Origin: Pirellulales bacterium
GTDB lineage: Bacteria; Planctomycetota; Planctomycetia; Pirellulales; JANQPP01
Direction of reading: 5' to 3'
DNA length: 64,000 nucleotides
Assembly (NCBI GenBank): GCA_028289405.1
Contig: JANQPP010000082.1
Span: forward strand, 1-64,000
The translations under genes were made by a program, and so were the position numbers. The first letter of the stretch is position 1. The number at the start of each line of letters is the position of its first letter. Below the pieces are notes generated by a model. The model saw nothing but the letters and a program-made list of their open reading frames with translations, was not told the DNA's origin and ran no database searches. This document shows positions 16,413 through 25,142 of this stretch, piece by piece.

Positions 16413-19079
16413 ATGCGGCTCACGTTACGAACCCTGCTGGCCTATGTCGATGATGTTTTGGAGCCGTCTGATGCCCAGGATATCGCGGCGAAGATCGAAG
16501 ACAGCGAGTTCGCCAGCCAATTGCTGCACCGCCGCCGCGACGTGATGCGACGTTTGCGTTTGGATGCGCCGGAGCTGTACGGCAACGATTCAAGCCTCGA
16601 TGCGAACACGGTCGCTGAATACCTGGACAATACACTCGCCGCCGAACAAGTCCGCGAAGCGGAAAAAGTGTTCATTTATTCGGACACTCATCTCGCGGAG
16701 GTATCCGCTGCTCACCAAATTTTGACATTATTGCTTGGATCTCCTGCTCCTGTCTCTCCGGAGGTACGCCAAACCATCTACGAGTTGGAAAGCCAAGGCC
16801 GTACCACCATTCCCCTCCCGCCAACAAAAGACTCCGCGATGGATGCGTCGGGAGACGCTTCATCGACCATATCCCGTGCGGAAAGCCGCGACGGTCTGCC
16901 CGACTTCATGCGGAAGGGCCGCGCGTCCTGGAAACGCAAAATTGCGGTGGCATTGGTGATGGTGTCCGTGGGAGGCGCGGCATGGTGGACCTGGAGTTCC
17001 GCGCCACAATTTCCGCTCCTTCCTGGAATCGAGGACTCGAACGCTCAGCTTGCACGCCAGACCGAGTCAGAACAGAACGCCTCGGATTCTATTCCACCAC
17101 AAACTTTGAGCCCCACGGAGTTAAGTCCGGCTGAGATACCGGGAGGAGATCCGCGGGAATACGCGACATTCGAGGCTCCGCAGAAACAGTTTATGCCTGG
17201 CGCGAATCTCGCCACGACATTGCCCGAAGCCGACGCCTTTCCTCTTCACGGTTTCGACGACACGCCATCGGATACAACGCCAGTCGACAATGTTCTGGCG
17301 TTTGAACCAATAACCGGCGAGGCGCCAGTGGCTACACCAGAAATGGGCGTTGCCGATTCGCCCACTCCGATGGGCGAAGAAACGGAGCTCCTTGCCGGCG
17401 ACGAGCACTCCACTGGCCACGTGAAACGCTTTGCGGACGAGACCGCTGGTCCGAACGAGCCAGAATCCAAAGATCTGGTATCGACCGAAGCGGAGTCGGG
17501 GAGCTTACCCACGGAGCAGGCGTGGCCGATTGAATCTACCTCCACGCAAAACCAAACCGGGCACGAATTCGACGTCGCCAGTCAGCAGCAGACTCCACGC
17601 ATCACCCCCGTGGATGGCGAAGAATCCGCAACCGATGCAAATGGCCCGCGGCCATTGATGTTCCCCGAGCGCGTCGTACCTGAGGAACCGATGGGGGAAG
17701 CCCCCATGCCACCCGCTTCGCTGGAATCGGTCGCGGACGTGGATGATAACCCTGCTTTCACCACCGAGGTAGCCGAAGAAGAGAGTTGGGATCCGCCCGT
17801 GATGACACCTCAACCCGAGGAAACTATCGCCGAGGTCGATCCGGCACCAGAACCGGTAGGGCCTGCACTCGCCAAAATTCGTCTCGTGTCCGAGAGCCGA
17901 TGGGTTTTTCAACGATCCGATAAGAGTTGGCTTCCCGTGTCTTCCCAAGAAGACCTGTCGCTGCCGGCGCGAATCTTGGTGATGCCCTTCGGCAATGCCG
18001 AGTGGCAGGTCGAATCCGGCCTGTCGTGGACATCGCTGGGAGGCGGTATCTTCGAAGTGGACCGTCATCCTCAACTGGGTTGCTTGCAAATTCGGGCACA
18101 ATCCGGTCGGGCCTTATTCACTTGGCCGGCAAGAGATTCCGTGCCCGTGGTGATTTCTCTGGCCGGCGAGGATCTTCTCCTAAGGGCCGTGGAACCGGGA
18201 ACGCAAGTCGCTACCGAAACGCTCGACGATTTTGCACTCAGCGCGAACCTTCAAAACAGCCAGCCCGATACGCGAATGCGAATCCATCCCGTGCAAGGCA
18301 GTTATCAGTGGTCGCACCTTGAAGACCATTCGACTCAGACGCCGGTGATCGAACAAAGCGCACTGATTTGGGAGCCTGGAAATGCCCCTATTGCGGATTC
18401 GAATATTCCGGCAGCCACCTGGGACAAGGCAACAACATTGTTTCCACCCCACGTGGCCCGATTGGCGCGGCGATTGGAGTTTCAATTGGAACAGGGCGAA
18501 GCTCTGTCTCAAGTGTTGGAGGACCTACTGCAAGCGGACAATCGTTGGGAGCGGAAACATGCCGCACAAGCTTTGGCCCTATGGGGCCAGTTTGACGGAC
18601 TGATCTCCTCGCTCAATGAGCCGACGCAACATCGGGATTGGACCACGTATGTGGAACTTCTCCGCGAGGCATTGGCACGGGGTGGCGAAGAAACCGCCCA
18701 GGACATACGACTTGCCTGCCAGCGCGTCCTTGGCGAGCAGCAGGGGGAACGGGCGTTTCGTTTGCTGCGGGGCTATGATGATCGGGATTTACGCCAGGGC
18801 GCCGATGCTCAGCTCGTGGCCTGGCTCGATCATCCTCAACTGGCGATGAGAGTGCTGGCGTTCTGGAATTTGCAGCAAATCACGGGGGCCAGTTTTTACT
18901 ACCGCCCGGAGCATGGCCCCACCAAAAGGCAGAACGCGGTAGCCCAATGGGAACGGCGACTGCAACGCGGCGATCTCGTGCGGCGTAAGCGTGAGGCGAC
19001 GCGGGCGAACTACGAGAGTCCATTGGCATCGCGGCCGGAGGACGACCATCAACGCGACGGCGACATTGTCAGGCAGTAG
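16413..19079 (+). CDS. Large single-pass membrane protein, anti-sigma/FecR-like with HEAT-like C-terminus
   Basis: An 888-residue protein. The cytoplasmic N-terminal 170 residues (MRLTLRTLLAYVDDVLEPSDA) are helical and resemble planctomycete anti-sigma-type N-termini. One membrane helix follows (IAVALVMVSVGGAAWW, about 200-215). Then comes a long acidic, Pro/Thr/Glu-rich low-complexity region to about residue 510, a beta-rich FecR-like part (IRLVSESRWVFQRSDKSW, SLPARILVMP), and a helical HEAT-like end. ATG 16413 has GGAG 7 bases upstream; the frame is open to 16344. This suggests an envelope sensor, but no sigma factor is adjacent, so the partner is unknown. The 3' end meets the TIGR03032 gene tail to tail, 7 bases apart. 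Confidence 0.8.
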   Translation: MRLTLRTLLAYVDDVLEPSDAQDIAAKIEDSEFASQLLHRRRDVMRRLRLDAPELYGNDSSLDANTVAEYLDNTLAAEQVREAEKVFIYSDTHLAEVSAAHQILTLLLGSPAPVSPEVRQTIYELESQGRTTIPLPPTKDSAMDASGDASSTISRAESRDGLPDFMRKGRASWKRKIAVALVMVSVGGAAWWTWSSAPQFPLLPGIEDSNAQLARQTESEQNASDSIPPQTLSPTELSPAEIPGGDPREYATFEAPQKQFMPGANLATTLPEADAFPLHGFDDTPSDTTPVDNVLAFEPITGEAPVATPEMGVADSPTPMGEETELLAGDEHSTGHVKRFADETAGPNEPESKDLVSTEAESGSLPTEQAWPIESTSTQNQTGHEFDVASQQQTPRITPVDGEESATDANGPRPLMFPERVVPEEPMGEAPMPPASLESVADVDDNPAFTTEVAEEESWDPPVMTPQPEETIAEVDPAPEPVGPALAKIRLVSESRWVFQRSDKSWLPVSSQEDLSLPARILVMPFGNAEWQVESGLSWTSLGGGIFEVDRHPQLGCLQIRAQSGRALFTWPARDSVPVVISLAGEDLLLRAVEPGTQVATETLDDFALSANLQNSQPDTRMRIHPVQGSYQWSHLEDHSTQTPVIEQSALIWEPGNAPIADSNIPAATWDKATTLFPPHVARLARRLEFQLEQGEALSQVLEDLLQADNRWERKHAAQALALWGQFDGLISSLNEPTQHRDWTTYVELLREALARGGEETAQDIRLACQRVLGEQQGERAFRLLRGYDDRDLRQGADAQLVAWLDHPQLAMRVLAFWNLQQITGASFYYRPEHGPTKRQNAVAQWERRLQRGDLVRRKREATRANYESPLASRPEDDHQRDGDIVRQ

Positions 19080-19086
19080 TTGCTCG

Positions 19087-20184
19087 TTAGCCTTTGCCAA
19101 AATTCTGTTCCGGGACAAGCCAAATCGGCTGACCGCCATCCGTCGCGGCGTGGGGGCCGGAAATGGCCGGGAAGCGGCAGCCCGGCAGAACTTGTACGTC
19201 GAATATTTCATCGACTCCGGCCTCGAACTCGAAGTGAGCCACTTGTCGTCCGGTGGTCAGATCCACGACCCCCACTCCGCACCGCAATTCGTTGCGGTGC
19301 TCGGCGATCGGCACGCCGCCAAAGGTGGAAGTTTCCCGGATTTTGGACAAGCCGATGAACGCGAACCGGCCGGCAAAAGCAAGTCCACGCGTGTAGCCGG
19401 GCATCGCTGCCACTGTACGTAGCTCGCCCTTTTCGGGTTCCAAGAGGTCGAGCGTTCCTTGGCCCGAGTTCAAGAGCCAAGCGTGGCCGCCATGCACGCG
19501 GGGGGAATGCGGCATGCAGAGTCCCCGCACGATCGCCTCGCCGGTGGCGATGTCCAACACGCAGCCGGAAGTGGCTTTGGTGGGACGCCACCCGGAGGGT
19601 TCGTCGCTTTCCGCCATGGCCGTGGCGTATTTTGGCTGGCCGTCCGCGAGGGCCATACCGTTCAGATGACAGCGGTCCTGCGGGGCAATCTGGCTAATGA
19701 AAGGGGGACGCCAACGGGGCACGAAATTGTAGTCGCTGGACAAAGTGCACAGGCAAGAAAATCGTGTATTCACGAGCCATAACTCTTCGTTGGACCAGGC
19801 CATCTCGTGGCCATGGACCTCACCCGTGAAATGAGAAGTCCGCGTCAGATAAGCGGCATCATGGTGGCCTGGTGGCTCAATCCTGGGGGCGATATCGGGC
19901 GCGCTAGAAAGAAACCAGACCTGCGTTTTCGTGCCGATGGCGATCCTCCGAGGATGTACCGCCACACCCATGGCTTGTTCGAAATTGTGCAGAGAAAGCC
20001 GCAATTTCCCGTCGGAGGCGCCGAGTACGACGAGTTTTCCTGCCTGGTAAGTGGAAACCAGCAGAGAAGCCCGCAACTCCTGCAGGATACCGGGGAAATC
20101 CGGTGCGTAGCGGTATTTGATCTCCCGCAACGGTTTCTCCGAAGCGGGGTCTGTTCCTGTCTCGTCCCTCGGTTGGTCAGTCAT
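19087..20184 (-). CDS. TIGR03032 family protein
   Basis: A 365-residue soluble protein of the TIGR03032 (DUF4915-type) family, recognisable by LLVSTYQAGKLVVLGA near residue 42, the central W-rich repeats (ELWLVNTRFSCLCTL, WRPPFISQIAPQDRCHLNGM) and the end segment FDVQVLPGCRFPAISGP. It probably folds as a beta-propeller. Members are found in many bacteria, often near TPR proteins or glycosyltransferases; the biochemical role is unknown. There is no signal peptide. It converges on the large membrane protein gene, and 156 bases downstream of its start lies the stop of the DUF1559 gene. Confidence 0.88.
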   Translation of the reverse strand: MTDQPRDETGTDPASEKPLREIKYRYAPDFPGILQELRASLLVSTYQAGKLVVLGASDGKLRLSLHNFEQAMGVAVHPRRIAIGTKTQVWFLSSAPDIAPRIEPPGHHDAAYLTRTSHFTGEVHGHEMAWSNEELWLVNTRFSCLCTLSSDYNFVPRWRPPFISQIAPQDRCHLNGMALADGQPKYATAMAESDEPSGWRPTKATSGCVLDIATGEAIVRGLCMPHSPRVHGGHAWLLNSGQGTLDLLEPEKGELRTVAAMPGYTRGLAFAGRFAFIGLSKIRETSTFGGVPIAEHRNELRCGVGVVDLTTGRQVAHFEFEAGVDEIFDVQVLPGCRFPAISGPHAATDGGQPIWLVPEQNFGKG

Positions 20185-20339
20185 GTGGCGTAGTATACGT
20201 CACATGGCCGGCGCACGGAATCATGCCATTCCGATCACCGATGAACCCAAACCAATGGGAAAGACACCGAGATCAGATGCTGGCCAAGCTTGGTGTCTTC
20301 TCACCGTGCCACGCAGATCGAACAGCGTCGCTAAATTTT

Positions 20340-21299
20340 CTAGAGTTCGGACATATCGATGGGAAGTCCGTCCGCGCGGTTTCCAAGACGTTCATGCACG
20401 GTCCGGTCGATGGAGTAAGCGATTCCGCGCACGGAGCCATCGCACAGCGCGGCAAAAAACTGCGACGCGTGCGCGCTGCCGAATGCGCAGTGGGATGTAA
20501 TGCCTGGGGTGTCGACAATCGGCGGGAAGGACCGGCTCGTGACGCGGTTCACATCATTGTTGAAGCCCGTATAACACCCTTCGTTGTCGTCCCGGGCCGA
20601 ACCGGAATCGTAGTGGTCGGGGTTGAGATTCTTTTCGGCGAGCAGATAAGTATTGGTCAAACCATCTTCAATATCCGCTTCGATAATCTGGCTGCGTCGG
20701 GTGATCACGCCATTGAGGTCCGCGGTATCCCAATCAAATCGTCCCGAGTCCGCTTCGTTATAACTCGAAGGCCCGCCATTGATTTCACAGCGATTTTGGC
20801 TTCCGCCATTGCCAGCGTAGTCCGTGCGGACAATGAAATCGACGCGTGGCGAATTTCTAGCGGTCCATCCCGAGGAAACGGGGCGCGTTTGAGGGCGCCG
20901 GCGGCTAGGACAAAAGAGGAATGGGATCACCGTTTGGTTGGCTTGCTTGATGCCTTCTTGAGAAACTTGTTGATCTCCGCTCTTGCCCAGATCGTGGATA
21001 TTGGAACCTTCCACGAAGGGAAGCAAGCTGAACGCCCAGCCGCCCGGCTGTTCCTCGCCGAAGCCCCGATTCGGGTCGCCCACCCAGCTCCAGCCCCAGC
21101 CGCCCGAGGGGAAGAATTTTTGTTGATCGAGATGCAGGTGCGAAGCCAGGCCCAATTGCTTCAAATGGTTGATGCATTGCGTGCGGCGCGCCGCTTCCCG
21201 CGCGGACTGAACCGCCGGCAACAAAAGCGCGACCAAGATTCCGATAATCGCGATCACCACCAACAGTTCAACCAGCGTGAAAGCTGCACGTTTATTCAT
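20340..21299 (-). CDS. DUF1559 prepilin-like secreted protein
   Basis: A 319-residue planctomycete-type DUF1559 protein. The type IV prepilin N-terminus is clear: [20 protein letters not shown], with F|TLVE after a short basic leader, followed by the long hydrophobic helix and the conserved [20 protein letters not shown]. The C-terminal half ends with the family motif ...[16 protein letters not shown] (the 'DGSVR' element). The frame is open to 21410 but ATG 21299 begins the prepilin leader and has AAGGAAG 7 bases upstream. Planctomycete genomes carry many paralogues; their role, possibly surface fibres, is unknown. It is well separated from the pilus-like locus at 26.7-43 kb. Confidence 0.95.
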   Translation of the reverse strand: MNKRAAFTLVELLVVIAIIGILVALLLPAVQSAREAARRTQCINHLKQLGLASHLHLDQQKFFPSGGWGWSWVGDPNRGFGEEQPGGWAFSLLPFVEGSNIHDLGKSGDQQVSQEGIKQANQTVIPFLFCPSRRRPQTRPVSSGWTARNSPRVDFIVRTDYAGNGGSQNRCEINGGPSSYNEADSGRFDWDTADLNGVITRRSQIIEADIEDGLTNTYLLAEKNLNPDHYDSGSARDDNEGCYTGFNNDVNRVTSRSFPPIVDTPGITSHCAFGSAHASQFFAALCDGSVRGIAYSIDRTVHERLGNRADGLPIDMSEL

Positions 21300-21841
21300 C
21301 GCGGACTTCCTTACGGCACAAGACTTGTTCGGGCAATAAATCAGATTTTGGAAGACGCAGGCACGTGAAGGAGGGCGAAATCGCCATATGATGGACGCCT
21401 GGGGATGCACAATAATCTTTTTTCTAGAAAATCACAACTCTTTTCAGTTGACATACCGTCATCGAGTTGCGTGGCTTTCCTGCCAAGTTCTGCTCGTTTT
21501 CCAAGCAAACGCGGGATCGGCTGGGAAATCTTTTTTCTGATAGTGTGTGATAGTTTCCCGGTTTGGATCGGCTACCCCGATTTTACCGGGACGTGGATCG
21601 GCATCGGCGGCAAGATCCGGTTTTTCGACCGCAAATACCCCACGTTTCGACATTTGTGCATCACCAACCGCTGACCGCCGTTTTCCGCGAAGTCGTATGA
21701 ATTCGATTTGAGGGAATAGGTATTGCACGAATCCCGTTGCTACAATTCGTTAGATGGCATGTCGAGTTGAGGCGGATTCGACTCAGCGAATTGAAATACC
21801 GGATCTAGCAGGCTCGTGATCGGCTGGAGACTTGCAGCAAG
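21300..21841. other. Divergent intergenic region, DUF1559 / M28 peptidase
   Basis: About 540 bases with no supported gene. It is AT-rich next to 21410-21460 and must hold the promoter of the minus-strand DUF1559 gene and of the plus-strand peptidase gene. A TTGACA occurs at 21449 on the plus strand but without a matching -10 box. No repeat or hairpin of note was seen apart from the 5+2+5 palindrome GGCGAAATCGCC near 21378. Confidence 0.45.
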
Positions 21842-23440
21842 ATGGACCAGATAAGCTCAATCGTAAAACGTTTCGCATGTCGCTACATGCTCGCAACTCG
21901 GGCGAGCATTTTTCTCCTGAGCTGCTTGCTCTTGGTTCCATGCGGCAGCCTGGTAAGGGCGGACGACTTCGCCGCCATGCGGGCAGCCTTGAACTCACTC
22001 GATGCCGGAGAACTACAGCGGTACATCGATTTTCTCTCCGACGATACGCTGGAGGGCAGAGAAGCGGGCTCACGAGGAGGGCACGCCGCAGGAGGTTATT
22101 TACATCGCGTGGCCCGCCATCTCAAGCTCGCGCCGGCTGGTGAAGGCGGTGATTACTACCAGCCCTTTTTGGGCAACTACCGCAACGTGCTGGCCATCCA
22201 CACGGGAAACGACCCGGAACTAAAGCAGCAGTATATTCTTGTCGGCGCTCACTACGATCACGTCGGCTATGGAACCAGCGAAAACAGCTTCGGTCCCGTG
22301 GGATATATTCACAACGGCGCGGACGACAACGCCAGCGGTTGCGCGGTAATGCTCGAATTGGCCCAGGCCGTGGCGTCTCACGGAAACTTCCTCCGGCGCT
22401 CCATTCTCTTCGCCTTTTGGGATGGCGAAGAAAAAGGCTTGTTGGGATCGAAACATTGGGTTAGAAACCCCACGGTACCGCTGGAAAATATCGCCTTGGT
22501 GATCAATCTTGATATGGTGGGACGGCTCGGCGAAAAAGGCTTAGAGGTTTCCGGCACACGCACGGCGTCTGGATTACGACGGCTCGTAAGCGACCAGAAT
22601 CGAGATCTTTCTCTGCGGCTTGATTTCCCTTGGGAAGTACCCGACAACAGCGACCACTTTCCGTTTTTCGAGCGCGGGATTCCCTTTCTGATGTTCCATA
22701 CTGGCCTGCATGATGATTATCATCGTCCCAGTGATGATGCCCATCGAATCAATGCGGAAGGTTCGCGGCAGATTTCCGCGCTGATCTTCAAGTCGCTGGT
22801 AGTCTTGGCGAACTCGGATGCCCCTCCCAGGTTCCGGAGCCAAGCGCGCACGGAAGGGACCAATGACTTGAGGCGATTGGAACAGCCTGCCCGTCCGTTG
22901 CCCAGTCGCCTGGGCGTGACGTGGGATCCCGCACGCGAGGACGGCGACGGCGTCGTCGTGCGTTCCGTTCTAGCCGGTTCTCCCGCGAATTCCTCCGGTA
23001 TTCGACCCGATGACCGCATTTTGAGTCTAAATGGCCAAAAAGTGGCGTCCGGATCAGAACTACGGGAGGCGGTTCGGAACGCTCCTAGGGAGTCTGAAAT
23101 GACCCTGCTTGCCGCAGGAGGTGTGGAACCGCGTTCGCTTCCCATCCAACTTCGCGGCGAGCCGATCCGTTTGGGTATTTCTTGGCGCCGCGATTTGGGG
23201 GAACCAAATACTCTAGTTCTCAGCCGCGTCATCACCGATTCCGCGGCTGAACGGGCTGGCTTTCGCGTCGGGGACCGGATCTATCGCGTCAATGGCCAGT
23301 CTCCGGAGAATGACGCAGAGTGGAGAGAGGCCTTCGCGGCCTATCCGTCGGAACTCAAGGTGGAAGTGGAACGGGACGGCAAAACTCAGGAAATCATCAT
23401 CCCGCAGTCCGATTCGGCGGACCGGCTCACGACGTTTTGA
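21842..23440 (+). CDS. Exported M28 family metallopeptidase with two PDZ domains
   Basis: A 532-residue secreted zinc aminopeptidase. The signal peptide ends near residue 40 (SLVRA). The M28 domain (about 55-325) shows every expected ligand: HYDH (H137), GADDNASG (D161), GEEKGLLGS (E196/E197), LDMVG (D224) and DDYH (H294). Two PDZ domains follow, about 355-440 (RPDDRILSLNGQKVASG) and 445-530 (FRVGDRIYRVNGQ). PDZ tails probably bring substrates to the catalytic domain. The first ATG (21842) gives a long n-region; the ATG at residue 16 is an alternative. Its stop codon is 5 bases from the 3' end of the tRNA on the other strand. Confidence 0.94.
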   Translation: MDQISSIVKRFACRYMLATRASIFLLSCLLLVPCGSLVRADDFAAMRAALNSLDAGELQRYIDFLSDDTLEGREAGSRGGHAAGGYLHRVARHLKLAPAGEGGDYYQPFLGNYRNVLAIHTGNDPELKQQYILVGAHYDHVGYGTSENSFGPVGYIHNGADDNASGCAVMLELAQAVASHGNFLRRSILFAFWDGEEKGLLGSKHWVRNPTVPLENIALVINLDMVGRLGEKGLEVSGTRTASGLRRLVSDQNRDLSLRLDFPWEVPDNSDHFPFFERGIPFLMFHTGLHDDYHRPSDDAHRINAEGSRQISALIFKSLVVLANSDAPPRFRSQARTEGTNDLRRLEQPARPLPSRLGVTWDPAREDGDGVVVRSVLAGSPANSSGIRPDDRILSLNGQKVASGSELREAVRNAPRESEMTLLAAGGVEPRSLPIQLRGEPIRLGISWRRDLGEPNTLVLSRVITDSAAERAGFRVGDRIYRVNGQSPENDAEWREAFAAYPSELKVEVERDGKTQEIIIPQSDSADRLTTF

Positions 23441-23445
23441 CGCAC

Positions 23446-23518
23446 TACGCGCGGCAGGATTCGAACCCGCGACCTGAGCTTTAGGAAAGCTCTGCTCTAT
23501 CCCCTGAGCTACGCGCGC
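23446..23518 (-). tRNA. tRNA-Arg (anticodon CCU)
   Basis: A 73-base cloverleaf on the minus strand: acceptor GCGCGCG pairing with CGCGCGT (one G-U at the end), D arm GCTC-AGGGGATA-GAGC, anticodon arm GAGCT-TTCCTAA-AGCTC with anticodon CCT, and T arm GCGGG-TTCGAAT-CCTGC. The discriminator is A, and CCA is not encoded. It would read AGG codons. It lies tail to tail with the M28 peptidase gene. Confidence 0.96.
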
Positions 23519-23835
23519 GAAAGTCTCCGAGATCAACCGACCCCGGCATATTCTCTAGGACGACCGGCAAACATTTGCCCGCGAATTCATCAACGGAATT
23601 CACGCAGCGATTCCACAGAATAGGTTACATGTTTGACGAACTCGTCGTCCAGTCGTAACGGACCGCGCCGGCCACGATGACACGCTTGTTACCAGGGGCG
23701 GGGGCTGCCGAGAACCGTAGTCGGGTCGAGAATCCAATGTTTTCCTCTTCAGAAAAGTGTTGACCGGGCTAGAACCTTGGTTGAAACTGCACTGAGGTCT
23801 CCTTTCCTCGACAATTTTCGCTTCTTTACGGCGAC
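23519..23835. other. Interval without a gene between tRNA-Arg and the PCMT gene
   Basis: About 317 bases holding the divergent promoters of the minus-strand tRNA and the plus-strand methyltransferase gene. No further tRNA, hairpin or supported frame was seen. Confidence 0.4.
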
Positions 23836-25068
23836 ATGCGTCACTTTCAACTTATTCCACTGACATTTTGCATCGCAGCGGCCTTCGCCGTGGCTCGGGA
23901 AGCCGCCGCCCAGCCGGGGCAAGATCCATTCGCTCGGGCCCGGCACCAATTGGTGGAGAAGGACATCATCGGCGCGGGAATCTCGGATCCCCGCGTGATC
24001 GAGGCGATTCGCAATACTCCCCGGCATTTGTTCGTGCTGCCGGAAACCCGTGAATTGGCCTACCACGACATGGCGATACCGATCGGTTTTCAGCAAACGA
24101 TCTCGCCACCATTTGTCGTGGCCTACATGACGGAGCAATTGGATCCGCGTCCCAGTGACAAAGTGCTCGAAATCGGTACCGGCAGCGGATACCAGGCTGC
24201 CGTTCTAAGTCCGTTGGTTCGTGAAGTGTACACGATCGAAATCGTCGAGCCGTTGGGAAAACGGGCAGCTTCGACGCTCCAGTGGATCGGTTATGAAAAC
24301 ATCCGCACCAAAATCGGCGATGGATTTCAAGGGTGGCCCGAGCATGCCCCGTTCGACAAGATCATCGTCACATGTTCGCCGGAAAACATTCCTCAGCCGC
24401 TGATTGATCAATTGGCGGAGGGCGGGCGAATCGTCGTGCCAATCGGAGAGCGGTTCAACCAAACACTGGACCTCTTCACGAAAAAAAATGGCCAACTTGA
24501 ACGCAAGACGCTCCAGTCTACTTTCTTCGTGCCCATGACAGGCTTAGCCGAGCAGAAGCGCAAAGTCAAACCGGATGCGCCTTGGACGCCCCTCGTTCAT
24601 GGCGGATTTGAAAAGACTTTAAGGGGTAGCGGTGAGCCGGCAGGCTGGTACTATGTACGCCAAGCTCGCGTTGAATCGAGCCGGCAGGCCCCCGCTGGCA
24701 GCCATTTTCTGACGTTCACGAACAAGACACCAGGCAGAAATGCTCACGCCTTACAAGCCTTTGGCGTCGATGGCAGTGAAATTGGCGCCGTCGAGGTTTC
24801 CCTCTCGATTCGTGGCCAGGATTTGCGGCGGGGACAAACCCCCAGACAGCAGGCCCATGTACTCCTGGAGTTTTACGATGTATTGCGGGCACCGGTGGGA
24901 AATGCCCATGTGGGACCCTGGCAGGGTAGTTTCGATTGGCGGCGCCAGCGGCAGCAAATTGCGGTTCCTCCCAATGCACGCTTGGCGGTGATGGGAGTTG
25001 GACTTTTCGGGGCCACGGGTACTTTGGCCATCGACGACGTGAAAATCACACCTCAGTTTCGACGCTAG
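23836..25068 (+). CDS. Exported protein-L-isoaspartate O-methyltransferase-like protein with C-terminal extension
   Basis: A 410-residue protein whose first 26 residues look like a signal peptide (PLTFCIAAAFAVAREAAAQ). Residues 35-240 match PCMT enzymes, which use S-adenosylmethionine to repair isoaspartate: IPIGFQQTISPPFVVAYM, the SAM motif VLEIGTGSGYQAAVLS, IGDGFQGWPEHAPFDKIIVTC and LAEGGRIVVPIGE. A C-terminal extension of about 150 residues looks like a beta-sandwich (SLSIRGQDLRRGQTPRQQ). The export is odd because SAM is cytoplasmic. ATG 23836 is the only sensible start. The next gene begins 74 bases later on the same strand. Confidence 0.9.
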   Translation: MRHFQLIPLTFCIAAAFAVAREAAAQPGQDPFARARHQLVEKDIIGAGISDPRVIEAIRNTPRHLFVLPETRELAYHDMAIPIGFQQTISPPFVVAYMTEQLDPRPSDKVLEIGTGSGYQAAVLSPLVREVYTIEIVEPLGKRAASTLQWIGYENIRTKIGDGFQGWPEHAPFDKIIVTCSPENIPQPLIDQLAEGGRIVVPIGERFNQTLDLFTKKNGQLERKTLQSTFFVPMTGLAEQKRKVKPDAPWTPLVHGGFEKTLRGSGEPAGWYYVRQARVESSRQAPAGSHFLTFTNKTPGRNAHALQAFGVDGSEIGAVEVSLSIRGQDLRRGQTPRQQAHVLLEFYDVLRAPVGNAHVGPWQGSFDWRRQRQQIAVPPNARLAVMGVGLFGATGTLAIDDVKITPQFRR

Positions 25069-25142
25069 GCTACTTTTTTCTTTTCTAGATTCTCCTCATA
25101 TCTCCTTCGAACGGCACCAAGGATAGGCGGTCTTTTTTCACG

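Noticed and set aside
20223-21368. A 381-codon plus-strand frame opposite the DUF1559 gene
   Set aside because: Shadow of a gene with an unmistakable prepilin leader and family end motif.
23446-23518. Possible tRNA-Sec near the selA/selB genes
   Set aside because: The only tRNA seen has anticodon CCU, a normal 73-base length and no long variable arm; it is also 20 kb away.
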